In this document: in pieces, positions 34,847 through 43,379 of the stretch
Layout: every line of letters starts with the position of its first letter
Numbering within the stretch: the stretch's first letter is position 1
From: Marinospirillum alkalitolerans
Lineage (GTDB): Bacteria > Pseudomonadota > Gammaproteobacteria > Pseudomonadales > Halomonadaceae
Direction: 5' to 3'
Assembly (NCBI RefSeq): GCF_045055655.1
Contig: NZ_JBANFI010000001.1
Span: forward strand, 434,001-498,000
Length of the DNA stretch: 64,000 bases
Position numbers and translations under genes: made by a program
The notes under the pieces: model-generated
The model's input: the letters and a program-made list of their open reading frames with translations, nothing else
Database searches by the model: none
Told to the model about the DNA's origin: nothing

Positions 34847-34890
34847 ATTCTGCAAAATTCATTGCGGACTGAATAGCCCCGACCTTAGTC
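34847..34890 (-). promoter_or_regulatory. Promoter with proposed CrbR site for DUF4212-actP
   Basis: GACCTTAGTC (34881-34890) lies 28 bp upstream of a -10-like CAGAAT (34847-34852 on the minus strand) and 103 nt before the DUF4212 start. The rest of the 355-nt divergent region to crbS (34778-35132) has no gene. It also contains a weaker GACAATAGTC at 34984-34993. Confidence 0.6.
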
Positions 34891-35132
34891 TTAAACTGGA
34901 TGCGTGGCGCAGTTTTTATTGTTTAAATCAATAAAAACAATGGCTTGTATTTGTGTGAATCTTTGGTGGCAGTAGCGGAGCAGGACAATAGTCTAATCTC
35001 TATTTGGCGATCAACCTGTCTCAGCGGTGAGGTAGAGCGCTATTGTTCAGCGTCTGAAGCCGTTATATTGTGCGTCGGCAAGGGTAGAAGGCGTTTTTTT
35101 GATGCGGATTTCTTTTAAGTGGCGGATACACG

Positions 35133-38100
35133 ATGTTTGATAGCTGGCAGCTGATACTTTTCTCTCTCCTTTATTTGCTTCTTTTATTTGGTATTGCATG
35201 GCATGGAGATCAGCAGGCACGTCGGCAGCAGATGCCCGTTGCGCGCCCTTGGATTTACAGCTTGGCGCTGGCTGTCTATTGTACTTCTTGGACCTTCTAT
35301 GGTGCGGTTGGGCAGGCGGCGGCCGGAGGGTGGATGTACCTGAGCATCTTTCTTGGCCCAGTCTTGACCTATCTGCTGGCCTGGCCTTGGGTGCGTAAGC
35401 TGTTTCGTGTGAGCAAGGCACAGAATATTACCTCGATTGCTGATTTTATTGCCTCTCGCTATGGTAAGTGGCAGCCTCTGGCGGTGATGGTGACTCTCTT
35501 CGCCTTGGTCGGGACGCTGCCTTATATCGCGCTGCAGTTAAAGGCGATCAGCATGGCCTATAGCCTGCTAACAGACCCTGATCCGGTGGAGGCTCTTTCT
35601 GGGTTAGATGGGCTGGGACAGGAAGCGCTGCTACTCGATACGGCCTTTTATGTTGCCTTGGCACTGGGGGCTTTTGCCTTGCTGTTTGGCACACGTCAAG
35701 TCAATGCAACCGAGCATCATGAGGGGCTGATGCGGGCCATAGCTTTTGAATCCGTGATTAAAATCGGTGCTTTTTTGCTCTTGGGCAGTTTTGTGATCTG
35801 GGGCGTCTTTGGTGGCCTAGAGTCTTTGATCAGCCAGGTACAGCAGCAACAGCCCTTTACCACCCAGCTGGATTACAGCGTTTTGAATCAAGGTTTTATA
35901 GCGCAAACCTTGCTGGCCATGATGGCCGTGATTCTGCTTCCGCGTATGTTCCATGTCACCGTGGTTGAAAACGCCCATCGAGATGATGCCCGCTATGCGC
36001 GCTGGTTTTTGCCTGTCTATCTTCTGCTGATTGCTTTGATGGTGATGCCACTGGCGCTGGCCGGTTTGCTGACCTTTACGCCAGGCAGTGTTGAACCCGA
36101 TACTTTTGTGCTGCTGTTGCCGATGGCCTTTGATTCGCCCAGCCTGACTCTGGTGGCCTATATCGGTGGTTTTTCAGCTGCCACCAGTATGGTGATCATG
36201 ACCACGGTGGCGGTGAGTATTATGGTCTCAAATGAAATTGTGATCCCTTTTCTTCTGAAGGCGCGCTGGACACCGCGTGGCTCACACCAGCACTTTGGTC
36301 GTGTGGTGGTACTGGTCAGGCGGTTGACGACGGTCTTTATCATTCTGCTTGGTTATCTGACCTATCGCACGATTGCTGAATTCAACTCGCTGGCTGCCAC
36401 AGGTTTTCTGGCTTTTGCCGCCATCGGCCAGCTGGCACCAGCCGCTCTAGGGGGATTGATCTGGAAGACGGGCAATCGCTGGGGGGTGCTCAGTGGCCTG
36501 CTGCTGGGTGGTTTTTTCTGGGCCTATACACTGCTGCTCCCAAGTCTTGAGATGGCCGGTTTGGTCAGTCACCAGCTGCTCACTCATGGTCCTTGGGGAG
36601 TGGCTTGGTTGCGGCCAACAGCCTTGCTTGGGGTCGAGCAGCTCGACTTTTTTACTCAAGGTGTATTGTGGAGTCTTGGAAGTAACCTGCTCGCTTATAT
36701 ACTGGTATCGCGCTTAACTCGTCAAAGAGTGATTGATCGCATTCAGGCTTCGGCCTTTGTCGATAGTCTGGAGCCTAAGGTGGTCAAGGCACCCCGTCCT
36801 TGGCAGGGCGCGACGAAGCTGGGTGATCTGCGCGTGGTCGCTGAGCGCTTTGTGGGCCGTGAAGTGGTCGATCGCGCCTTTTATGACTTTGCCTTTAAGC
36901 GCGGACTCGAACCGCTGAAGAATGAAGATCCGGCCAGTATCGAGCTGATTCAGCTGACTGAGCGTCTGCTGGCTGGCGTGCTCGGAGCCTCTTCTGCACG
37001 TGTGGTGATGAGTTCGGCCTTGCAAGGCAAGGAGATTAAAATCTCTGATGTGATCTCGATTGTGGATGAAGCCTCGCAGGTGCTGGAGTTTAACCGCAGC
37101 CTCCTACAATCGACGATAGAAAACCTCTCTCAGGGCGTCAGTGTTGTCGATAAGCACCTCAATCTGGTGGTCTGGAATCAACGCTACTTAGAGCTCTTTC
37201 ACTTCCCTGATCACTTTATCCGTGTTGGCCGTCCAGCCATTGAGATTTTCCGTTATAACGCTGAGCGGGGAGAGTATGGGCCTGGCGATCCAGAGGCCCA
37301 TGTGCAGCAGTTGATGGAAAATATTCGCGAAGGCCAGCCCCATGCTTATGTACGCTACCGCAAGGATGGCAGTGTGCTGGAAATCCAGGGGAATCCCATG
37401 CCTGGTGGAGGTTTTGTCTATAGTTATCAAGATATTACCCAGCAAAAGCAAATTGAAGAGGCTTTGATCCAATCCGAAAACAATATCCGTATCTATACCG
37501 ATAATGTGCCGGCATTGATTGCTTATTTTGATACTGAAAAATGCTACCTGTTTACCAACCGCGCCTATGAAGAAGCCATGGGTGTCGATCGCAATCAGGT
37601 GATTGGCCGGCCTATTTATGAAGTGCTGTCCACTCTGGACTATGAGGCGCGTCAGCCTTATATGCGGGCCGCTTTAGATGGACGACGCCAGACCTTTGAG
37701 TTGGAAATGCCGGGGCATCACGCCATACGCTATGCGTTGGTCACCTATACGCCACACTTGGCAGAAAGCGGTGAGGTGCTGGGCTTCTTTGCGCTCTATC
37801 AAGATATAACCGAGAGGCGCTTGGTCGAAGTGGCCCTGCAAGAAACCAATGAGCATCTGGAAGAGCGGGTGCGGGAGCGAACACTGGCGCTTTCTGAACT
37901 CAATAGTGCGCTCTTTAAGGAAAATAAGGTGCGTGCTCAGGCAGAAGAGGATATGCGCCACGCCAAGCAGCAGGCGGAAGAGGCCAATGCTTCTAAAACA
38001 CGCTTCCTTGCCGCGGCCAGCCATGATCTCTTGCAGCCTTTAAATGCAGCGCGACTGTTTACTTCTGCGGTGGCACAGCAGGTACAAGAGCCTGAGCTGA

Positions 38101-39122
38101 AAACCACCATCTCGCATATTGATAACTCCTTGAAGGCGGCCGAAGAGCTGCTCAGCACCTTGCTGGATATTTCTAAACTGGATGCAGGAGCCTTGCAGCC
38201 ACGGATCACTGATTTTGCGCTCAGCGAAATTTTTGAGCCTTTAAAAGCTGAGTTTAGTGTGATGGCGGCAGAGCGGGATCTGGTTTTGCGCCAGGTCAAA
38301 ACCCAATGCTGGGTGCGAAGTGATGCGCAGATGTTGCGGCGCATTATCCAAAACTTTCTTTCTAATGCGCTGCGTTATACCGGAGAAGGCAAGGTATTGC
38401 TGGGGTGTCGTCGCCGTGGTGATCAGCTGGTCGTGCAGGTTTGGGATACTGGGCCTGGGATTCCAGAAAGCCGCCTTGGTGAGATTTTTCAGGAGTTCCG
38501 CCGCCTTGACTCCACGCCAGATAAGCGCAAAGAAAAGGGGCTGGGCTTGGGGCTCTCCATTGCCGAGCGTATGTCGCGCGTACTAGGGCATCGCCTTGAA
38601 GTGAAAAGCTGGCCTGGGCAGGGCACGGTGTTTTCAGTCGCACTCCCTTGCGTACCCGCTCAGCAGCAGCCAGCGCACTTTTTACCAGGGCGACGCAGCT
38701 TCAATCGTCTGGATGGCTTGCAACTCTTATGTATCGATAACGAGCCGCTGATCTTGGAAGGCATGAAGGCCATGCTCAGCGGCTGGCAGTGTGAGGTCGC
38801 GACAGCGGCTTCAGAGCAGGAGGCGCTGAGCTTACTACAACAGATGGAGGTGCGTCCTGAGATCTATCTGGCTGACTATCATCTCGATGATGACCTGACC
38901 GGTGTGATGGCTTTACAGGGGCTGGCGCGTTTTCTGGGTGAGCCTGCCTTGCCGGGCATTATTATTACAGCGGATCGTACGGATGTGATCAGTGAAGAAG
39001 TGCGGCAAGCTGGTTATCAACTGCTGCATAAGCCAGTGAAGCCAGCAGCGCTGCGTGCTTTGCTCACACGTATGATGCAGATGCAAAAGCGCAAAGCCCA
39101 GGCGTCGGCGGATCAGCCATAA
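35133..39122 (+). CDS. crbS: SLC5-domain hybrid sensor histidine kinase CrbS
   Basis: The 1,329-residue sensor begins with an SLC5 sodium:solute symporter-like module of about 13 helices (residues 1 to ~535). Next come a STAC-type linker domain (about 545-645), two PAS domains (about 655-775 and 780-900) and a coiled coil. HisKA has its phospho-acceptor His near 964 in AAASHDLLQPLNAA. HATPase follows with DTGPGIPES and GLGLGLSIAE, and a C-terminal receiver has acceptor Asp near 1247 in IYLADYHLDD. CrbS proteins control acetyl-CoA synthetase expression through CrbR. The convergent crbR gene and nearby acs and actP support this identity. Confidence 0.94.
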   Translation: MFDSWQLILFSLLYLLLLFGIAWHGDQQARRQQMPVARPWIYSLALAVYCTSWTFYGAVGQAAAGGWMYLSIFLGPVLTYLLAWPWVRKLFRVSKAQNITSIADFIASRYGKWQPLAVMVTLFALVGTLPYIALQLKAISMAYSLLTDPDPVEALSGLDGLGQEALLLDTAFYVALALGAFALLFGTRQVNATEHHEGLMRAIAFESVIKIGAFLLLGSFVIWGVFGGLESLISQVQQQQPFTTQLDYSVLNQGFIAQTLLAMMAVILLPRMFHVTVVENAHRDDARYARWFLPVYLLLIALMVMPLALAGLLTFTPGSVEPDTFVLLLPMAFDSPSLTLVAYIGGFSAATSMVIMTTVAVSIMVSNEIVIPFLLKARWTPRGSHQHFGRVVVLVRRLTTVFIILLGYLTYRTIAEFNSLAATGFLAFAAIGQLAPAALGGLIWKTGNRWGVLSGLLLGGFFWAYTLLLPSLEMAGLVSHQLLTHGPWGVAWLRPTALLGVEQLDFFTQGVLWSLGSNLLAYILVSRLTRQRVIDRIQASAFVDSLEPKVVKAPRPWQGATKLGDLRVVAERFVGREVVDRAFYDFAFKRGLEPLKNEDPASIELIQLTERLLAGVLGASSARVVMSSALQGKEIKISDVISIVDEASQVLEFNRSLLQSTIENLSQGVSVVDKHLNLVVWNQRYLELFHFPDHFIRVGRPAIEIFRYNAERGEYGPGDPEAHVQQLMENIREGQPHAYVRYRKDGSVLEIQGNPMPGGGFVYSYQDITQQKQIEEALIQSENNIRIYTDNVPALIAYFDTEKCYLFTNRAYEEAMGVDRNQVIGRPIYEVLSTLDYEARQPYMRAALDGRRQTFELEMPGHHAIRYALVTYTPHLAESGEVLGFFALYQDITERRLVEVALQETNEHLEERVRERTLALSELNSALFKENKVRAQAEEDMRHAKQQAEEANASKTRFLAAASHDLLQPLNAARLFTSAVAQQVQEPELKTTISHIDNSLKAAEELLSTLLDISKLDAGALQPRITDFALSEIFEPLKAEFSVMAAERDLVLRQVKTQCWVRSDAQMLRRIIQNFLSNALRYTGEGKVLLGCRRRGDQLVVQVWDTGPGIPESRLGEIFQEFRRLDSTPDKRKEKGLGLGLSIAERMSRVLGHRLEVKSWPGQGTVFSVALPCVPAQQQPAHFLPGRRSFNRLDGLQLLCIDNEPLILEGMKAMLSGWQCEVATAASEQEALSLLQQMEVRPEIYLADYHLDDDLTGVMALQGLARFLGEPALPGIIITADRTDVISEEVRQAGYQLLHKPVKPAALRALLTRMMQMQKRKAQASADQP

Positions 39123-39146
39123 AAAAAGCCAGCAAGGATGCTGGCT
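39120..39146 (-). terminator. Terminator of crbR
   Basis: On the minus strand: AGCCAGCA, loop TCCT, TGCTGGCT, then T7. It lies about 30 nt beyond the crbR stop and overlaps the crbS stop region from the other side. Confidence 0.87.
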
Positions 39147-39174
39147 TCGAGGCTGCTGCGTGATAGAAAACAGC

Positions 39175-39840
39175 TTAAGGCGTATTCACCTTGGGCGCTT
39201 CAACCTCTAAACGCTTGGCAGCAATCACCGCCTGGGTGCGTGAATGCACACCGAGCTTGCGTAAAATAGCGGTGACATGGGCCTTGATGGTGGCTTCTGA
39301 GACATCCAACTCATAGGCAATTTGCTTATTGAGCAGACCTTCAGTGAGCATATTCAATACACGGAACTGCTGTGGCGTTAAAGAAGCCAGTGCCTCAGCA
39401 AAACGTGCTTCTTCTTCACTGATCTCATCGAGATGCTCTGCCACCGCTGGCGGAATCCAGACCTCACCGTTCAGAACCTGAGCAATGGCTTGGCCGATGG
39501 TTTCCAGAGAAGAGGATTTGGGGATAAAGCCGGATGCGCCATAGTCCATCGCGCGACGAATAACATGATTATCCTCACTGCCTGAGACCACCACCACCGG
39601 AATACCGGGATTGACACCACTTAAGAACACCAGACCAGAAAAGCCGTGTGCGCCGGGCATATGAAGATCGAGCAGAATCAGGTCCGCATCTGGATGATGG
39701 GCAACGGCATGATGAACAGCTTCCAGAGTATCAGCCTCAACTATCTCGACATCACTTAAGGCTTGGGTGACCGCTTGCTGGAGTGCGGCACGAAACAAGG
39801 GGTGATCGTCAGCAACGATAATTTTGTGGCGTAAAGCCAT
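39175..39840 (-). CDS. crbR: LuxR/NarL-type response regulator CrbR
   Basis: The 221-residue regulator has a receiver domain with ADDHPLFRAAL and the phospho-acceptor Asp in DLILLDLHMPGA (about residue 57). Its C-terminal LuxR helix-turn-helix reads LNKQIAYELDVSEATIKAHV, followed by LRKLGVHSRTQAV. As the partner of CrbS it should activate acs and associated genes when phosphorylated. It sits convergent to crbS and 70 nt upstream of the acs terminator region on the same strand as acs. Confidence 0.94.
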   Translation of the reverse strand: MALRHKIIVADDHPLFRAALQQAVTQALSDVEIVEADTLEAVHHAVAHHPDADLILLDLHMPGAHGFSGLVFLSGVNPGIPVVVVSGSEDNHVIRRAMDYGASGFIPKSSSLETIGQAIAQVLNGEVWIPPAVAEHLDEISEEEARFAEALASLTPQQFRVLNMLTEGLLNKQIAYELDVSEATIKAHVTAILRKLGVHSRTQAVIAAKRLEVEAPKVNTP

Positions 39841-39909
39841 TCACTTTCCTCCAGTAAAAGAGTGTAACTTCAGACCATTATTATCTGACTTTACTGATTT
39901 ATCAAGGCA

Positions 39910-39938
39910 CAAAAAGAAGCCCCACCGAGTGGTGGGGC
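39910..39938 (-). terminator. Terminator of acs
   Basis: On the minus strand: GCCCCACC, loop ACTC, GGTGGGGC, TTCTTTTTG. The 8-bp stem lies 22 nt after the acs stop and separates acs from crbR. Confidence 0.9.
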
Positions 39939-39960
39939 CAGGCTAGAGAAATCGCAGAGG

Positions 39961-41910
39961 TTATTGAATGGCGCGGTTTTCGATCAGATCATCCACCACT
40001 GAAGGATCGGCCAGCGTACTGGTATCACCCAGACCATCGGTTTCATTGGCGGCAATCTTACGCAGAATGCGGCGCATGATTTTGCCTGAACGCGTCTTGG
40101 GTAGGCCAGGAGAGAACTGAATGACATCGGGTGATGCAATCGGGCCGATCTCTTTGCGCACCCACTTCACTAGCTCTTTGCGCAGCTCATCGCTGGCATC
40201 AAAGCCATCCGCCAAGGTGACATAAACATAGATGCCTTGACCCTTGATATCATGCGGGTAACCCACCACAGCCGCCTCGGCAACAGCTTCATGAGCTACG
40301 AGTGCAGATTCGACCTCAGCTGTACCCATGCGATGTCCAGAAACGTTGATCACGTCATCAACACGACCGGTAATCCAGTAGCAGCCATCCTCATCGCGGC
40401 GGCAACCGTCACCAGTAAAGTACATCCCTTGATAGGTAGAGAAGTAGGTTTGCACAAAGCGCTCGTGATCCCCCCAGATGGAGCGACCTTGACCAGGCCA
40501 GGAGTCCAGAATCACCAGGTTGCCTTCTGTCGCGCCTTCCAGAATCTTGCCTTCAGCATCCACCAATGCAGGCTGTACGCCAAAGAAGGGCAGAGTCGCC
40601 GAGCCAGGCTTCAGATCTGTCGCACCGGGCAGAGGGGCAATCAAAATGCCGCCGGTTTCGGTTTGCCACCAGGTATCCACAATTGGGCACTGGCTGTTAC
40701 CGATCACGCGGTAGTACCACTCCCAGGCTTCAGGGTTGATTGGCTCACCAACAGAACCCAGCAGGCGCAAGCTGGAACGCGTCGAGCTGTCCATCACGTT
40801 ATCGCCTTGGGCCATTAAAGCGCGCACAGCAGTGGGTGCGGTATAGAGAATATTAACCTGATGCTTGTCGCAGACTTCACCTATACGACCATGCGTAGGG
40901 TAGCTGGGTACGCCTTCAAACATCAGGGTGGTGCCACCATTGGCCAGTGGGCCATAAACAATATAGCTGTGGCCAGTGACCCAGCCCACATCCGCTGTAC
41001 ACCAGTAAACCTCACCGGGTTTGTAGTCAAAAATATACTGGTGGGTCATCGAGGCATAGACCAGATAGCCGCCGGTGGTGTGCTTTAAGCCCTTGGGCGC
41101 GCCAGTTGAGCCTGAAGTGAACAGAATAAAGAGAGGGTCTTCAGCCTGCATTTCTTCGGCAGGGCACTCATCCGCACAATCCGCGACCAGCTCATGCCAC
41201 CAGACATCACGGCCTTCTTGCCAATCAATGCTGCCTCCGGTGCGCTTCAGCACTACCACATGCTCGACCGTTTTGACAGCTGGGTTGTTCAGGCCTTCAT
41301 CCACATTTTCTTTTAATGGAACACACTTGCCGCCACGCAGACCTTCATCAGAGGTGATGATGATGCGTGAATCTGAGCCAATGACACGGCTGGCAATCGC
41401 ATCGGGTGAGAAGCCACCAAAGACGACAGAATGCACTGCGCCCAGACGAGCACAGGCCAGCATCGCAATGGCCGCCTCGGGTACCATCGGCATATACAGG
41501 GTGACGACTTCGCCTTTTTGAACGCCCAGTTTTTTCAGGCCATTCGCAAAGCGACAGACTTCATGGTAAAGCTCGCGGTAGGTGATCTTCTTGTCTTCGT
41601 TGGGATCATCGCCTTCCCAAATAATCGCGACCTGATCACCGCGCTCTGCAAGATGGCGATCCAAGCAGTTTACCGAGGCGTTGAGGGTGCCATCTTCAAA
41701 CCAGCGGATATCGACATTGTGTGGATCAAAGCTGGTGTTTTTAACGCGGGTATAGGGTTGCATCCAATCAAGGCGTTTGCCCTGCTCAGCCCAGAAGGCT
41801 TCAGGGTTGTTGACTGACTCAGCGTACATGGCAAGGTATTGTTCTTTATTGATCCATGCGGCGTCAGCCACTTCAGGTTTTACTGGATAGACTTTCTGTT
41901 GTTCGCTCAT
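39961..41910 (-). CDS. acs: Acetyl-CoA synthetase
   Basis: Acs activates acetate to acetyl-CoA through acetyl-AMP. The ATG at 41910 (MSEQQKVYPVKPEV) gives 649 residues (652 in E. coli) and has GAGG about 8 nt upstream; the frame extends 22 codons further without support. Adenylate-forming motifs are LFILFTSGSTGAPKGLKH, WWQTETGGILIAPLPGA and the C-terminal PKTRSGKIMRR, whose Lys is the usual acetylation site that inactivates the enzyme. It is likely activated by CrbS/CrbR through the GACCTTGGTC site upstream. Confidence 0.98.
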   Translation of the reverse strand: MSEQQKVYPVKPEVADAAWINKEQYLAMYAESVNNPEAFWAEQGKRLDWMQPYTRVKNTSFDPHNVDIRWFEDGTLNASVNCLDRHLAERGDQVAIIWEGDDPNEDKKITYRELYHEVCRFANGLKKLGVQKGEVVTLYMPMVPEAAIAMLACARLGAVHSVVFGGFSPDAIASRVIGSDSRIIITSDEGLRGGKCVPLKENVDEGLNNPAVKTVEHVVVLKRTGGSIDWQEGRDVWWHELVADCADECPAEEMQAEDPLFILFTSGSTGAPKGLKHTTGGYLVYASMTHQYIFDYKPGEVYWCTADVGWVTGHSYIVYGPLANGGTTLMFEGVPSYPTHGRIGEVCDKHQVNILYTAPTAVRALMAQGDNVMDSSTRSSLRLLGSVGEPINPEAWEWYYRVIGNSQCPIVDTWWQTETGGILIAPLPGATDLKPGSATLPFFGVQPALVDAEGKILEGATEGNLVILDSWPGQGRSIWGDHERFVQTYFSTYQGMYFTGDGCRRDEDGCYWITGRVDDVINVSGHRMGTAEVESALVAHEAVAEAAVVGYPHDIKGQGIYVYVTLADGFDASDELRKELVKWVRKEIGPIASPDVIQFSPGLPKTRSGKIMRRILRKIAANETDGLGDTSTLADPSVVDDLIENRAIQ

Positions 41911-41967
41911 CAGACTCAGCCTCTGTGTCTGGGTGGATTTGTTTTTATATGTTGATACTGATGAGAA

Positions 41968-42010
41968 GTTATACATGCCCAGCGATGGATAAAAATATTA
42001 GACCTTGGTC
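41968..42010 (-). promoter_or_regulatory. acs promoter with proposed CrbR site
   Basis: GACCTTGGTC (42001-42010) is a perfect GACC-TT-GGTC palindrome. It lies 27 bp upstream of a -10-like TATAAC (41968-41973 on the minus strand). The motif centre falls near -44 from the implied start site, where class II activators bind. Confidence 0.62.
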
Positions 42011-42061
42011 GCAGCTTTTATCTTTTTAAAATCAATGACTTGTGATTTTATGACTGAAGAG

Positions 42062-42583
42062 TCATGGCTTGGTCACGCTCTTTTCCTGCCGCGCAAAGTG
42101 TAAACGACTACCACAGAGGCGGCACAGATAGCCCTGACCACGGCCAATTTTATTATGGCGTCGGATGGTGAGATGATGTTCGCGCCCTACACAGCCACAG
42201 TGATAAACAAAACACTGACCCGCAGCTTGGCGCACCTCAAAGGTGTGTGTACGCCGAGCTTGCTGCTTGAAGACTTCTTCCATGATACGACGCCATTCAG
42301 GGCCGTGGGGGCGGATGCGACGGCCAAAAAGCTGCCAAGCCACAAGATGGGCGACCTCATGCGGCACGACTTGCTGAATAAAATCCTGTTGGTTCTCTAA
42401 TAGCAGCTGTTGATTAAAGCGCAGGCGATTCAGATGCCCTTCGGCGATCCCCGCGCTACGTCCACGCAGCTTTAAGCTGACCTGAGGCCGTGGAAAAGCA
42501 CGCAGATAGTAGGCTTCGGCAAGTTGATAGTGGTGCGTTACGGCGCGATTGAGTTCAGTAAAAAGTGTGTGTAAGTCGGACAT
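42062..42583 (-). CDS. SprT-family zinc metalloprotease-like protein
   Basis: The start at ATG 42583 (MSDLHTLFTELNRA) gives 173 residues, in line with SprT; the longer open frame has no support. The zinc site is VVPHEVAHLVAW (HExxH, about residue 75), followed by a further conserved block HGPEWRRIMEEVF. A C-terminal zinc-ribbon (CGCVGREH and CRLCGSR) is present. SprT-like proteins resemble the eukaryotic DNA-protein crosslink protease SPRTN, but the bacterial function is poorly defined. It is divergent from the YecA-family gene. Confidence 0.9.
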   Translation of the reverse strand: MSDLHTLFTELNRAVTHHYQLAEAYYLRAFPRPQVSLKLRGRSAGIAEGHLNRLRFNQQLLLENQQDFIQQVVPHEVAHLVAWQLFGRRIRPHGPEWRRIMEEVFKQQARRTHTFEVRQAAGQCFVYHCGCVGREHHLTIRRHNKIGRGQGYLCRLCGSRLHFARQEKSVTKP

Positions 42584-42688
42584 ATAAAGAGTGAGAGGCA
42601 GGCCTGTCGTTGTACTGCAAAGAGACCAGGAATCAGTGCTACAATCTGCCTTGATCGCTATTGATTCCACCTAGCTTGAGTTGTGACT

Positions 42689-43333
42689 ATGAATCCAGAC
42701 CATGAAGTGCCCCTTAGCTTACTTGATGATGAGCAGCTTGACCAACTTGATCAGCATCTAAGCGATCTTGCTCAGCAGGACGAAGATGTGTTTCAGCTCT
42801 TTGAATTGCTGGGCTATATCAGTGCCTTGGCCTTGTTACCCGCGCAGGAGCAGCTGAATCCCCAATGGCTGGGCCCGATTGAAAGCCAGCTTGAGCAGAC
42901 GCCCTCAGCAAATGCCGTGACCCAGCTGGCGCAGATCGCGCTGGAGCGTGCGCAGCAGGGCTTGTATCAGGGTGGTGGTATCGAGTTGCCCTTCCAAGCT
43001 TGGGATGAAGAGCAGGCTGATTGGATCGTCGACTGGGCCGCAGGCTTTATGCAAGCCTGTTTTGAGCAGGAAGAGCAGCTGTCTCTTGATGATCCAGCCT
43101 TGGCGGAGTTGCTGCTGCCGATCATGGTGCTGTCTGGCCTGTTTGGCGAAGAAGATGCTGAGTTTGCTGAGATGGAAGAAGACGAGCCGCTATTAGAGCA
43201 GTTTGTCCGCCAATTGCCAGATTTGCTGCTGGATCTCTATTGTCAGCTGAATGCACCAGAAGAAAAGGCCGCACCTGTCGTGCAGAAAAAAGCCACCGCT
43301 GGTCAGAAGAAAAAAGCACCAAGGCGTCACTGA
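42689..43333 (+). CDS. YecA/UPF0149-family protein
   Basis: A very acidic, helical cytosolic protein of 214 residues counted from ATG 42689; a GTG two codons upstream is also possible. The central region GYISALALLP and the paired segment FQAWDEEQADWIVDWAAGFMQAC match the UPF0149 domain, including the aromatic WAAGFMQA block. The C-terminus becomes basic (KKATAGQKKKAPRRH), where some family members carry a SEC-C motif instead. Function unknown. Confidence 0.72.
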   Translation: MNPDHEVPLSLLDDEQLDQLDQHLSDLAQQDEDVFQLFELLGYISALALLPAQEQLNPQWLGPIESQLEQTPSANAVTQLAQIALERAQQGLYQGGGIELPFQAWDEEQADWIVDWAAGFMQACFEQEEQLSLDDPALAELLLPIMVLSGLFGEEDAEFAEMEEDEPLLEQFVRQLPDLLLDLYCQLNAPEEKAAPVVQKKATAGQKKKAPRRH

Positions 43334-43379
43334 GGTTGAACTGGTGTCATGCTTGATGAGTGATTGATCTTCTTGGTGC

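Noticed and set aside
34984..34993. GACAATAGTC as a fourth CrbR site for crbS
   Set aside because: The central bases differ from YTTR, and it is about 140 nt from crbS with no matched -10 spacing; kept only as a weak possibility.
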